Origin: Lutjanus erythropterus
Lineage: Eukaryota > Chordata > Actinopteri > Lutjaniformes > Lutjanidae
Reading direction: 5' to 3'
Assembly: GCA_020091685.1 (NCBI GenBank)
Contig: CM034607.1
Span: 35,840,101-35,904,100 of the forward strand
Length of the DNA stretch: 64,000 bases
In this document: in pieces, positions 35,032 to 48,199 of the stretch
How positions within the stretch are numbered: position 1 is the stretch's first letter
Layout: each line of letters opens with the position of its first letter
The notes under the pieces: generated by a model
What the model was told of the DNA's origin: nothing
Databases searched by the model: none
Seen by the model: the letters and a program-made list of their open reading frames with translations, nothing else
Made by a program: the position numbers and the translations under genes

Positions 35032-35325
35032 TGTATGTATGGTCATATATATGTATGTATGTATGTATGGTCATATGTATGTATGTATGGTCATATGTAT
35101 GTATGTATGTATGGTCATATGTATGTATGCATGGTCATATGTATGTATGTATATATATATGCTCCTTATGTATGTATGTATGTATATATGCTCATATGTA
35201 TGTATGCTCATATGTATGTATGTATGTATGTATAGTCACAATATGTATATATGCATGGTCATATGTATGTATGTATGCATGTATGCATCATATGTATGTA
35301 TGTATGTATGTATGTATGCATGGTC

Positions 35326-35356
<31 letters not shown>

Positions 35357-36035
35357 TGTATGTATGGTTATATGAATGTATGCATGGTCATATGTATGTA
35401 TGTCATATGTATGTATGTATATATGTCATAAGTATGTATGTATGTATGTATGTATGTATGTATGTATGTATATATGTAGTCATATGTATGTATGTATGCA
35501 TGGTCATATGTATGTATGGTCATATGTATGTATGTATGTATGTATAGTCATATGTATATGTATGTTTATATGCATGGTCATATGTTTGGCCATATGTATG
35601 AATGTATGCTCATATGTATGCTATGCTCATATGTATGTATCATGTATGTATGCTCATATGTATGTATGTATGCTCATATGTATGTATGTATGGTCATATG
35701 TATGTATGTATTCTCCTTATGTATGTATGTATGTATGTATGTATGTATGTATGTATGTATGTATGTTAATATATGTATAGTCATATGTATGTATGTATAT
35801 ATGCTCATATATGTATGCTCATATGTATGTATGTATGTATGTATGTATGGTCACATGTATGTATGTATGCATGGTCATATGTATGTATGTATGTATGTAT
35901 GCATGTATGCTCATATGTATGTATGTATGTATATGTATGTATGTATGGTCATATGTATGACCATATGTATGTATGTATGTGTGTATGTATGTATGGTCTA
36001 TATAGATGTATGCATATGGTCATATATGTATAGTC

Positions 36036-36066
<31 letters not shown>

Positions 36067-36233
36067 TGTATGTCTATGTATGTATGTATGTATGGTCATA
36101 TGTATGCCATGTATAGTCATAAGTATGTATGTATGTATGTATGTATGTATGTATGTATGTATGTATGTATGGTCATATGTATGTATGCATAGTCATATGT
36201 ATGTAATATGTATGTATGTATGTATGTATGCTC

Positions 36234-36264
<31 letters not shown>

Positions 36265-36390
36265 TATATGTATGTATGTATACTCATTATGTATGTATGT
36301 ATGTATGTATGCTTATATGTATGTATGTATGCATGCATGGTCACATGTATGTATGTATGTATGTATGTATGTATGTATGCATGTATGGTC

Positions 36391-36421
<31 letters not shown>

Positions 36422-36711
36422 TGTATGGTCATATCCTCTATGGTACACATTATGATGCCAGTGAGGAAATGTGTTTTTATGTCTCAAAATAGACTAAATA
36501 AACATAATCTGAAGAAATTTTATTTTTATTTTTATTTTTATTTTGGAAGTTTTTGGGGTTGGGATTGTACCATAATGGTGCATAAGTGAAAAGAACGTTC
36601 CTTTTCCAATTTGAACATTGTTTATTTCATAAACATATGCAAAAATATTCAATAACATCAAAGTCACAATTCATTTTAAATTTTAAATTAAAAAGAATTA
36701 TAAAATAATTA

Positions 36712-36747
<36 letters not shown>

Positions 36748-36867
36748 TGTATGTATGTGTATGTATGTATGTATGTATGGTCATATATATGTATGTACAT
36801 GGTCATATGTATGTATGTATACTCATATGTATGTATGCATGGTCATATATGTATGTATAATATTCTC

Positions 36868-36899
<32 letters not shown>

Positions 36900-37475
36900 T
36901 GTATAGTCATATGTATGTATGTATATATGCTCATATGTATGTATGCTCATATGTATGTATGTATGTATGGTCACATGTATGTATATGCATGGTCATATGT
37001 ATGTATGTATGCATGTATGCTCATTATATGTATAGTATGTATGTATGTATGTATGTGTGCAGTCATATGTATGACCATATGTATGTATGTATGTGTATAT
37101 GTATGTATGTCATATGAATGTATGCATAGTCATATGTATGTATAGTCATATGTATGCATGTATGGTCATAAGTATGTATGTATGTATGTATGTATGTATG
37201 TATGTATGTATGTCATATGTATGTATGTATGCATGGTCATATGTATATATAGTCATTATGTATGTATGTATGTATGTATGTATGCTCCTATGTATGTATG
37301 TTTGTATGCATGGTCATATGTTTGGCCATATGTATGAATGTATGCTCATATGTATGTACATGTATGTATGTATGTATGTATGCTCATATGTATGTATGTC
37401 ATATGTATGTATGTATGTATCTCATTATGTATGTATGTATGTATTTATGTCATATGTATGTATGTATGTATGCTC

Positions 37476-37506
<31 letters not shown>

Positions 37507-37933
37507 TGTATGTATGTATGTATGCATGTATGGTCATATGTATGTATGTATGTATGCTCATATGTATGTATGTATGTATGCTCATATGTATGTATGTATG
37601 TGTATGTATGTATGTATGGTCATATGTATGTATGTATGTGTATGTATGGTCATATCCTCTATGGTACACATTATGATGCCAGTGAGGAAATGTGTTTTAT
37701 GTCTCAAAATAGACTAAATAAACATAATCTGAAGAAATTTATTTTTATTTTATTTTTATTTTTGGAAGTTTTGGGGTTTGGGATTGTACCATAATGGTGC
37801 ATAAGTGAAAAGAACGTTCCTTTTCCAATTTGAACATTGTTTATTTCATAAACATATGCAAAAATATTCAATAACATCAAGTCACAATTCATTTTAAATT
37901 TTAAATTAAAAAGAATTATAAAAATAATTTATA

Positions 37934-37969
<36 letters not shown>

Positions 37970-38022
37970 TGTATGTATGTATGTATGTATGTATGTATGG
38001 TCATATGTATGTATGCATAGTC

Positions 38023-38054
<32 letters not shown>

Positions 38055-38677
38055 GTATAGTCATATGTATGTATGTATATATATGCTCATATGTATGCTC
38101 ATATGTATGTATGTATGTATGTATGTATGGTCACATGTATGTATGTATGCATGGTCATATGTATGTATGTATGTATGCATGTATGTCATATGTATGTATG
38201 TATGTATGTATATTATGTCAATATAATAAATGTCTATATGTATAGTGTCATATGTATGTTATGTGTGTGTATATGTATGTATGGTCATATGAATGTATGC
38301 ATAGTCATATGTATGTATGGTCATATGTATGTATGTATGGTCATACGTATGTATGTATGTATGTATGTATGTATGTATGTATGTATGTATGTATGTATGT
38401 ATGTATGAGTCATATGTATGTATGTATGCATGTGAGTCATATGTATATATGGTCATATGTATGTATGTATGTATGTATGCTCATATGTATATGTTTGTAT
38501 GCATGGTCATATGTTTGGCCATATGTTATGAATGCTCATTGTAATATGCGTATGTATGTATGTATGTATGCTCTCATATGTATGTATGCTCATATGTATG
38601 TATGTATGTATGCTCATATGTATGTATGTATGTATGTATGTATATGTATGCTCATATGTATGTATGTATGTATGCTC

Positions 38678-38708
<31 letters not shown>

Positions 38709-39558
38709 TGTATGTATGTATGTATGCATGTATAGTCATATGTATGTATGTATGCTCATGTATGTATATGTATGCTCATATGTATGTATGTATATGCAGT
38801 CATTATGTATGTATGTATGTATGTATGTATGTATGTATGGTCATATCCCTCTATGGTACACATTATGATGCCAGTGAGGAAATGTGTTTTTATGTCTCAA
38901 AATAGACTAAATAACATAATCTGAAGAAATTTTATTTTTATTTTCATTTTTTTGGAAGTTTTGGGGTTCGTTGCCTGTAGGCAACATTGTACCATAATGG
39001 TGCATAAGTGAAAAACGTTCCTTTTCAATTTGAACATTGTTTATTTCATAAACATATGCAAAAATATTCAATAACATCAAAGAAGTCACAATTCATTTTA
39101 AATTTTAAATTAAAAGAATTATGAAAGAATTAAATATATATGTATGTAAGTATGTATGTATGTATGTATGTATGTATGGTCATATATATGTATGTATGTA
39201 TGTAATAGTCACATGTATGTATGTATGGTCATATGTATGTATGTATGGTCATATGTATGTATGCATGGTCATATGTATGTATGTATGTATATATGCTCAT
39301 ATGTATGTATGCTCATATGTATGTATGTATGTATGTATGGTCACATGTATGTATATATGCATGAGTCATATGTATGTATGTATGTATGCATGTATGCTGC
39401 TTATGTATGTATGTATGTGTATGTATGCATAGTCCTTATGTATGTATGGTCATATGTATGTATGTATAGTCATATGAAAATATGTATGTATGTATGTATG
39501 TATGTATATATGTATGGTCATATGTATGTATGTATGCATAGTCATATGTATGTATGTC

Positions 39559-39589
<31 letters not shown>

Positions 39590-39814
39590 TGTATGGTCAT
39601 ATGAATGTATGCATGGTCATATGTATGTATGGTCATATGTAATGTATGTATGTATGTATGTATGTATGTCTGTGTATGTATGTATGTATGGTCATATGTA
39701 TGTATGTAGTCATAAGTATGTATGTATGTAATATGTATGTATGTATGTATGTATATGTAGTCATATGTATGTATGCATGTAGTCATGTATGTATGTATGT
39801 ATGTATGTATGCTC

Positions 39815-39845
<31 letters not shown>

Positions 39846-40625
39846 TGTATGTATATATGTATGTATGTATGCTCATATGTATGTATGTATGTATGTATGC
39901 TTATATGTATGTATGTATGCATGCATAGTCACATGTATGTATGTATGTATGTATGTATGTATGTATGTATGCATGTATGGTCATATGTATGTATGTATGT
40001 AATATGTATGTATGGTCATATCCTCTATGGTACACATTATGATGCCAGTGAAATGTGTTTTTATGTCTCAAAATAGACTAAATAAACATAATCTGAAGAA
40101 ATTTTATTTTATTTTTATTTTATTTTGGAAGTTTTTGGGGTTTATGTTGGCATACCATAATGGTGCATAAGTGAAAAGAACGTTCCTTTTCAATTTGAAC
40201 ATTGTTTATTTCATAAACATATGCAAAAATATTCAATAACATCAAGAAGTCACAATTCATTTTAAATTTTAAATTAAAAGAATTATAAAAATAATTATAT
40301 ATATATGAATGTATGTATGTATGTATGTATGTATGTATGTATGTATGTATGTATGTATGTATGATCATATATATGTATGCATGTAAGTCATATGTATGTA
40401 TGTATACTCATATGTATGTATGCATGGTCATATGTATGTATGTATTCTCATATGTATGTATGTATGTATATGTATGGTCACATGTATGTATATGCATGGT
40501 CATATGTATGTATGTATATGCTCATATGTATGTATGCTCATATGTATGTATGTATGTATGTATGTATGAGTCACATGTATGTATGTATGCATGGTCATAT
40601 GTATGTATGTATGTATGCATGTATC

Positions 40626-40656
<31 letters not shown>

Positions 40657-41522
40657 TGTATGCATGGTCATATGTATTATATGTATGTATGTATGTAATA
40701 TATGTATGTATAGTCATATGAATGTATGCATGGTCATATGTATGTATAGTCATATGTATGCATAACTTATGGTCATAAGTATGTATGTATGTGACAATAA
40801 TAACTTATGTATGTATGTATGTATAGTCATTATATATGTATGTATGCATGGTCATTATGTATATAGGTCATAACATGTATGTATGTATGTATGCTCCTTA
40901 TGTATGTATGTTTATATACATGAGTCATATGTTTGGCCATATGTATGAATGTATGCTCCATAATAAGTAATACGTATGTATGTATGTATGTATGCTCATT
41001 ATGTATGTATGCTCATATGTATGTATGTGTATGTCTGTCTATGTATGTATGTATTATATCATATGTATGTATGTATGTATGCTCATATGTATGTATGTAT
41101 GTATGTAATAATATGTATGTATGTATGCATGTATAGTCATATGTATGTATGTATGTATGCTCATATGTATGTATGTATGCTCATATGTATGTATGTATGT
41201 GTATGTATGTAATATGCGGTCATATGTATGTATGTATGTATGTATGGTCATATCCTCTATGGTACACATTATGATGCCAGTGAGGAAATGTGTTTTATGT
41301 CTCAAAATAGACTAAATAAACATAATCTGAAGAAATTTTATTTTTATTTTTATTTTTATTTTAGGATTTTTGGGGTTTGGGATTATGCCATAATGGTGCA
41401 TAAGTGAAAAACGTTCCTTTTCCAATTTGAACATTTGTTTATTTCATGACATAAATATTCAATAACATCAAGAAGTCACAATTCATTTTAAATTTTAAAT
41501 TAAAGAATTATAAAAATAATTA

Positions 41523-41558
<36 letters not shown>

Positions 41559-41853
41559 TGTATGTATGTATGTATGTATGTATGTATGGTCTATATATAC
41601 TTCTTATGCATGGTCATATGTATATGTATACTCATATGTATGTATGCATGAATCTATATGTATGTATGTATTCTCATATGTAATAATATGTATGTATGTA
41701 TGTATGTATATGTATGTAAGTATGGTCATATGTATGTATGTATATATGCTCATATGTATATGCTCATATGTATGTATGTATGTATGTATGTATGGTCACA
41801 TGTATGTATGTATGCATAGTCATATGTATGTATGTATGTATGCATGTATGCTC

Positions 41854-41884
<31 letters not shown>

Positions 41885-42323
41885 TGCATGGTCATATGTA
41901 TGACCATATGTATATGTATGTACATGTGCATATATGTATGTATGGTCATATATGAATGTATGCATGGTCATATGTATGTATGGTCATATGTACATGTATG
42001 TATGTATGTATGTATGTATGTATGTATGTATGTATGGTCATATGTATGTATGTATGTATATCATATGTATATATAGTCATATGTAATATGAATATGTATG
42101 TATGTATGTCATATGTATGTATGTATGTACATAGTCATATGTTTTAGCCATATGTATGAATGTATGCTCATATGTATATGTAATATGTATGTATGTATGT
42201 ATGCTCATTATGTATGTATGCTCATATGTATGTATGTATGTATGCTCATATGTATGTATGTATGTATGTATGTATGCTCATATGTATGTATGTATGTATG
42301 CTCATATGTATGTATGTATGTTC

Positions 42324-42354
<31 letters not shown>

Positions 42355-42461
42355 TGTATGTATGTATGTATGTATGTATGGTCATATATATGTATGCATA
42401 GTCATGTATGTATGTATACTCATATGTATGTATGCATAGTCATATGTATGTATGTATTCTC

Positions 42462-42492
<31 letters not shown>

Positions 42493-42638
42493 TGTATGTA
42501 TGTATAGTCATTAATATGTATGTATATATGCTCATATGTATGTATGCTCATTATGTATGTATGTATGTATGTATGGTCACATGTATGTATGTATGCATGG
42601 TCATATGTATGTATGTATGTATGTTTGCATGTATGCTC

Positions 42639-42669
<31 letters not shown>

Positions 42670-42785
42670 TGTCATATGTATGACCATATGTATGTATGTA
42701 TGTGTATATGTATGTATAGTCATATGAATGTATGCATGGTCATATGTATGTATGGTCATATGTATGCATGTATGTCATAAGTATG
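33652..42785. repeat. Higher-order repeat: left-end unit plus (TATG)n, seven copies
   Basis: A ~290-bp AT-rich unit begins CCTCTATGGTACACATTATG and ends in TATATATA. It starts at 33652, 34712, 36435, 37656, 38847, 40022 and 41254. Each copy is followed by 0.75-1.4 kb of TATG tetranucleotides interrupted by GGTCATATG, GCTCATATG, GGTCACATG and GCATGG. The interruptions recur in the same order in each unit, so the amplified block is the whole ~1.2 kb unit and not just the tetranucleotide. Every frame is stop-poor because TATG encodes a Met-Tyr-Val-Cys cycle; none is a gene. Confidence 0.95.
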
Positions 42786-42985
42786 ACAACCCATTGAAAT
42801 AAATGTGTAAAGTATAAAACTTTAAACTACTTAAATCAAGAAAGATAACCATTACCATAAACATTTGAAAAACAAAAACAACAAATTCCAGTGTTTGATC
42901 ATCACTGCTTCATTTCAGTGCATGTTTTGTGTCAGTCCCCTGTGTCTTTCCTGACATGTGTTGCCATCACTTGTGGTGTTGCTGC

Positions 42986-43225
42986 TCAGTGCTTATGGAA
43001 CTCCATGAAGCAGTTTTTTTCAGGAGTGAAGCATAGGCAGGTGACACATTTTGTGCACTGCAATTTCACTATACCCTTACATCCAGGGTATCTGCATCTG
43101 CCCCTTTTCTCCACCCAAATAGGCCAGTGGTCAGTGTTGTGTTTGCTATAGTGATTCCATAATGGTTCACTGTTGCAGGCAACATTGCAACTTTCCATGA
43201 TGGCACGTTGTTGCCTCAGGGCAAC
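42986..43225 (-). pseudogene. piggyBac transposase C-terminal remnant
   Basis: The - strand frame, open from about 43225 to a stop at 42986, encodes HWPIWVEKRGRCR, then PGCKGIVKLQC-TKC and LCFTPEKNCFMEFH. Spaced Cys-Cys-Cys-Cys-Cys-His residues after a HWP motif match the zinc-binding tail at the end of piggyBac-family transposases. The DDD catalytic domain that should precede it is absent: upstream there is only a short sequence to the terminal repeat. Reading is intact for about 75 codons. A host-domesticated gene is unlikely given the missing core, but the tail itself is well preserved. Confidence 0.75.
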
Positions 43226-43596
43226 AGCTGCATTTTAACACGTATCCACTATCAAATTAGTAAATAAGTTGCATGAAACTATCAAAACTTAAAGTTTACT
43301 CACCTATTAGTGTGAAGACATTTTTTTCCAGGTGGAAAAGGGCCAAAAAATAACTTTTTGAGAGTCTTTTTTTGCAGCAAGATAGCAGAGCTGTCTCCTT
43401 AGAAAAAGCCCGCCAAGAAGGGTTTCAAAATCGCTTCCTGGAGGTCATGTGACAAATTAAAGCATTGTTAATGGTTCCCTATGGTTTTACCTCTTTTTTA
43501 AAGTATCGCATCATTTAAAGGGATGCATTGTGGAGATGTGACAGGGCAAAAATGGGTTTGTTGCCTGAGGGCAACATGGTACCATAGAGGGTTAAT

Positions 43597-44243
43597 TGTT
43601 GAGACCTTAGTAATTATGATGGGAGCAAAGGAGGAAGACAGGTGACGTAGTATAAAGATCTCCCAACTCCAACAGTTATATATGTTGTAGGAGTCATTGG
43701 CAAACAACCCTGTCTGTTGTTTGGGTACGAGGAAGTGTGGTAGCTGGAGCAGCTTTCAGAGTGTAGTATCTGTTGTTCCATTAGTTGTGCATGTATAGAT
43801 GTGTATCTTAGAAGAAGTTAAGATTGAGTATATGTGTGACCATGTTGGAATGTTAAAAGTTTAAAGGTTAAAAGGGTGGAAGTGAATTAGGTATAGGGTA
43901 GGGTTCAGTCGTAGGTTTATAGGGGTCCTGTTTACAGGGGGAAATATATCTGTAATTCCTTTGTTTGGAGAAAAAGATGCTCTGGAATTGACAGAGACCA
44001 TATGCTAAGAGAAGCCCTGTTGTTTATGCAATTATATGTTAAAGAGATGTATGCATACTCCTATAAAGGTTGGTTGAAACCACAGTTCTGGGAGAGAGAC
44101 TCATCCTGGCTTTAAGTCATCTCCCAGGCAAACCATGGTGCCTGTATGATAACTGGTCTTTTTGTAATAAACCTATTTTATACAAAGCCAGTGTCAGCGA
44201 GGTTCCTTCATCATCTGCACATCATCAAGGTTGAGAAACAACA
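43597..44243 (+). mobile_element. Solo-LTR-like sequence, 647 bp
   Basis: Begins TGTTGAGACC and ends GAGAAACAACA, so the edges are TGTTG and CAACA. Inside, in LTR order, are a TATA box (CCTATAAAGG, 44062-44067), then AATAAA at 44166-44171 with a GT-rich stretch after it. No gag, pol or env sequence adjoins it and no flanking duplication is seen, so this would be a recombined single LTR of a retrovirus-like or Ty3-type element. It begins 1 bp after the piggyBac TTAA. Confidence 0.6.
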
Positions 44244-45180
44244 AGAGCTACATCAGCTCTCACACAGACAATAATTAGATCTGAAGATTGTTGTTCTTTT
44301 AAATAAATTCTTAAATTTAAATCAGTTTTGAATTCAAGGCATTTTCTATTTAACATTTGATATTGATAACTAAAGTTAGCTAGCTAGCAGCCTAAAATTT
44401 CTATTTTCTGTCCGACAAGATCGGCTTTGAAAGTTACACTACAATGCATGCATAAGCATGCATGCATTGTCTACACTGGGTAGACTTGGACATCAGCTGA
44501 CAGAAAATGTAGTTCTTAAACATTTGCTAGCTGTCAGCTGTGATGGTTAAACAGACAACTGAAGGGTCAAGTGACATTTTGTCAGATTCACTTCTCTGAT
44601 AAGGGGGAGAAAAAAAGAAGAGGAGGGCTCAGACTGATCTCAGACTTAATTTGAATTATTACTCATAACAAGTACCTCTATCTTCTTATTTAAAAAAAAA
44701 AACAAACACCTGTGTTGCTAACAGAAAAAGTTGAAATAGTAAATTCTAGGACCAAATCTAGAGATTGTGTTAATATTTCTGTTAATCTCTGTAAACAGAT
44801 ATATGCATATGAATGCAGAATCTGTTGTTGGTTTCCATTTGCAGAACTGACCAATCATATTTGAGCCAGCTTTGGCTGCATGCTGGTGAACAGTCTGTGT
44901 GGAGAATAAAAGAGCCTGTGTAGCCTATATTGAGATTTTGTGTGGTCTGTATTTGAATCCAACATACATGACAACTCTGCAGCCACACTTCAAATGTTCA
45001 GGAGCTGACTTTTCAGTGCCAGAGGATGTATGTACAGTATATTTGTGTAGAGTATCATTTTAAGAAGCGGCTAACTCCCTGTTATTATTTCATAGTTCAG
45101 TTAGATTGCTCAGGAGGAGCAGCTTGTCCCCAAAAACCTGATCAAAGGGCCAAAAATACCCCCAAAAACAAAAAGCTAAT
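44244..45180. other. Unannotated sequence
   Basis: Contains GCATGCATAAGCATGCATGC (palindromic) near 44446-44465. No gene or named repeat. Confidence 0.4.
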
Positions 45181-45184
45181 TTCA

Positions 45185-45300
45185 TGCCCTGCACTGCTGG
45201 CTGTCCGGGGGTTTTATTCCCTGCTCCCCGCCAGTCCGGGACTCGAACTGGCAACCATCTCGAACCTCAAAGCCAGCGTCGCCTCGAGGCCTCTGAGGCT
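45185..45300 (-). repeat. tRNA-related SINE-like fragment
   Basis: On the - strand, GTTGCCAGTTCGAGTCCCGG resembles an RNA polymerase III B box (GGTTCGAGTCC) followed by a GC-rich body. The A box is not clear and no cloverleaf can be drawn, so this is a SINE-like relic and not a tRNA gene. Confidence 0.4.
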
Positions 45301-45393
45301 TTGCTTTGATACAAGACGCTATGGAACAAATTTGTCTTTTATGCAAAATACTGTTGAAATAGAGCAAGCAGTCATTACACGTCCAGTCAGGAT

Positions 45394-45395
<2 letters not shown>

Positions 45396-45432
<37 letters not shown>
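45396..45432. repeat. (CA)n microsatellite
   Basis: About 18 CA repeats following the SINE-like fragment. Confidence 0.95.
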
Positions 45433-45433
<1 letters not shown>

Positions 45434-46204
45434 CCCCCTGTGTTCAACAGAGACAATTTCATGTTCGTTATTTCCACTCTTTCATCTCCGTCCTTCACTC
45501 TGACAGTTATAAATAGGATGATGGAGACACACAGAGAAAAATATTATGCTAATTACAGCCCGACATGGAAATGTTTCATTCTCTCACTCTTTGTTTCTTT
45601 CTCTCCTCCGTCAGGGTGAAACTTTCTCTTTCTCTCTGCTGTCAGTCTGAATTGTAAAAAAGTTTTCAGGGATCGAGGCTGAAATCTTCTGGGTGAAATC
45701 TTTTCTCATTTCCTGTCACCGTTTTCTGTTTCTGTCAGTCGAAAACTTACAGTATTCTTTAACTCTGTCTCTACCGGCTTTCTTCCTGTTTTATCTCTCT
45801 GCCTTACTTTTCTTTAGACTTCTCTCCATCTCTACGTAATGCTTCAAGCTCCTTATTTTCCTCCGTTCCACTACTCCCTCTTCTTTCCTCTTCACTAACT
45901 CAAATCGACAAGTTCCTGTCTTAGAAAACCAACAAATGAACCAACACGACCTGATTCTGTACAAACACCTCAGTGACATCACAATTTCCAAGTTAAATGA
46001 TGTGGGGAGTCAATCATGAGCCGATCTGAAGCAAAACAGAGTGAAGATCATGTGATATGATGAAAAACTCCAGTTCCAGAGTGGACTGTGAGGTGCTGTG
46101 TTTGAGGTCAAGAATAACTTTAAAGCCAACATAGACAGGAAGTCTTCAAAGTGTTCTGAAAAAAGAATGACTTACTATAAAGCTCCTGTTCCTGCTGGCC
46201 ATGA
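45433..46204. other. Pyrimidine-rich unannotated sequence
   Basis: Rich in CTCTCT and TTTCT runs on the + strand (about 45570-45910). No exon or named repeat seen. Confidence 0.4.
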
Positions 46205-46525
46205 AAGCACCAGTATGTAGGATTTAGTTGCATCTGGCGTTGAGTTTGCAGATCACAAACTTTTCATCTTGTCTAGGAGAAACTACAGTGACCACGAAAC
46301 TCACTGGAAGCACAAGAGTCTGTATCTAAAGCCACTGTTTGGTTTGTCTGTTCTGGTCTACTGTAGAAACACAGCAGTTTAAAACTGTGGCCTCTGTAGA
46401 GAAGGAGCTGCTCCCTCTGTACATATTAAGACCTCATTCTGAGATTGTTATATACTAAAAAACATAACTATGAATATTATAGACCCCAATAGATACCCCT
46501 AAATCTGTCGCTCTGGACCTTTAAC
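46205..46525 (+). repeat. Interspersed fish repeat copy
   Basis: Contains AGTATGTAGGATTTAGTTGC at one end and ATAGATACCCCTAAATCTG at the other, with GGAGCTGCTCCCTCTGTACA inside. Recalled as a common percomorph non-autonomous repeat; its ends are inverted (GTAGGATTTAG versus CTAAATCTG). No coding capacity. Confidence 0.5.
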
Positions 46526-48199
46526 TGCAAAATGTTCTCAGACCTCCGTCAAGGCAGCAATTCACTGAGGAGTGATGGTTAAAATCTGTAATTTCAGTAA
46601 TGGAATCACAGAATACAGTTCTTATTGATCTTTTTCCATCAGTCAATGAGCAACCGGGTCAGCACGGTGTGGCTGCTCCAGACTGTTCCATCACTCACTG
46701 ACATATTTCAAACTGATCCACGACCGTGGTCTTGCTTTCTGGATGCATTTTTTTTGAGGAATGATAGTGGTGAAGCTAACGTGACTATTGATCAGCTCAA
46801 ACTCTGATCAGCAGTGATGGAAACACTCTACTTTCCATCGGATGCAATGAAAGTTTGTACTGTCTGTGGTGTTTGGCTGCTTGGAGAGGCAGCCCAGCAC
46901 AGAGGAGTTCACATTCGTCTTTAATCGAATCAACATTTTACTTCTATCAGCTCTTCCTCAGATATTTAATCTGAAATCTTATTATGAAGCAGAAAAATCA
47001 GGAAATGTTGCTTTTTCATCAGCTCCTGTCAGCTGAAAGTGAACACGAAACAGTCAAATAAAGCAGATACCTGAAAGTACAAACAGCGACGCAGGAGAGA
47101 AACTAAACTTCAAACCACACAGATTCAGTTAGACGCTACAAAAGTACTACGAGCTGAACACAGAAGCACTTTTAAAAACCTCTTTCTCTCTGCTCTCCTG
47201 CACACATGAATTCAGTCACAGCTTCTGCTGGCAATGAGAAGCGTAACACACCTATTTTCAGCAGGTTTATATGTGCTAATTTTGGGGCAGAAACGGTATA
47301 ACTGTGTTTGCATTCAGCTGCTGACACAATGCAGGTGTTGTTATATAGGTATAGGTATAATTTTATCACAGAACAGAGGCTCAGGCAGCATCACATCCCA
47401 ACACACGTGTTCGTCACACACCCCACTGACAGCGAGCTGTGGCTTTAAGGCCGAGGCGACGCTCCGAACACTGAAGTCAGGCTCCAGAAACTTCTACCCT
47501 ATTAGCATGCTCTCTCTCTCCCCCTCTGTCTCTACTGCTCTCTCGCCCACTCCTTCTCCACAAGATCCATTGGTATTCACATGAAGGCAGACAGCAGTGA
47601 CAGAGTGTGTGTGTACGTGTGTGTGTCTGTGTGAGGAGGGGGGCAATGAGGGTGAGAGAGAAAAGAAATGACAGCGAGATGAAGGAGGGAGAGAGAGAAG
47701 TGACAGACACGGATTAAAGAGAGAGAGAGAGTGTGTGTATATGTGTGCGTGTGTATGTGATGAAAAAGGAGAGACCTTGTCAAGTTTGACTTTTTCGCTT
47801 CGCCACCAAAAACGCTGGTAACACACACGATCCCCTCACTTTAAAGGTCAGACAACTCACACCTGACACACCGTACGTCAGGTGTGTGTGTGTATGTGTG
47901 CATGTGTGTGTGTAGAATAAGAATTAAGCTGTTTCTCTGCAGCAGGTGAACCAACAGTCTGCAGATCGCTACTCCTCCTCCTCCTCCTCACCTCTTCACA
48001 CACACACGGTCGGTTCTCATGTTTTAATTCGGTCTCCAGGTGCTCCTCACACCTCCTGGAGATCACCTGTCAATCAAACAGCGTGGGCGGGATTTATTTT
48101 TCTCTACATGTGATGTTCTTCTCTTCGACTGTTTTCTGTGGCAAATATCATGCATGCATAAATCATTTTAGAGCACAAAGTTAATCAAAAAAAGAAAAA
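46526..48199. other. Unannotated sequence with GT and GA tracts
   Basis: Short GT tracts near 47605-47632 and 47881-47913, and GA runs near 47640-47732. No exon could be supported. Confidence 0.4.

Larger units (their letters stand above)
33652..43591. mobile_element. piggyBac-type transposon with amplified interior, 9.94 kb
   Basis: Flanked by TTAA at 33648-33651 and 43592-43595, the target duplication specific to piggyBac elements. The left end reads CCCTCTATGGTAC; the right end is its exact complement for 13 bp, GTACCATAGAGGG, after which the two termini diverge but keep related GC-rich blocks. The right 0.8 kb keeps a transposase C-terminal cysteine-rich segment on the - strand. Palindromes GTTGCCTCAGGGCAAC (43210-43225) and GTTGCCTGAGGGCAAC (43560-43575) lie near the right end. 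The remaining 9.1 kb is an amplified array of left-end sequence and TATG repeats. The catalytic part of the transposase is missing, so the element cannot move by itself. Confidence 0.85.

Noticed and set aside
33864-42780. Many long open frames (up to 365 codons) of Met-Tyr-Val-Cys repeats and the reverse His-Thr-Tyr-Ile type
   Set aside because: TATG repeats have no stop in any frame. These are products of a tetranucleotide array, with no start context, domain or splice signal.
33652-42785. CRISPR-like or centromeric array
   Set aside because: Spacers are not unique sequences between short constant repeats, and the unit carries transposon termini. It is bounded by TTAA inside apparent gene territory.
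45185-45300. tRNA gene on the - strand
   Set aside because: Only a B-box-like word is present; no acceptor stem, anticodon arm or A box could be paired.
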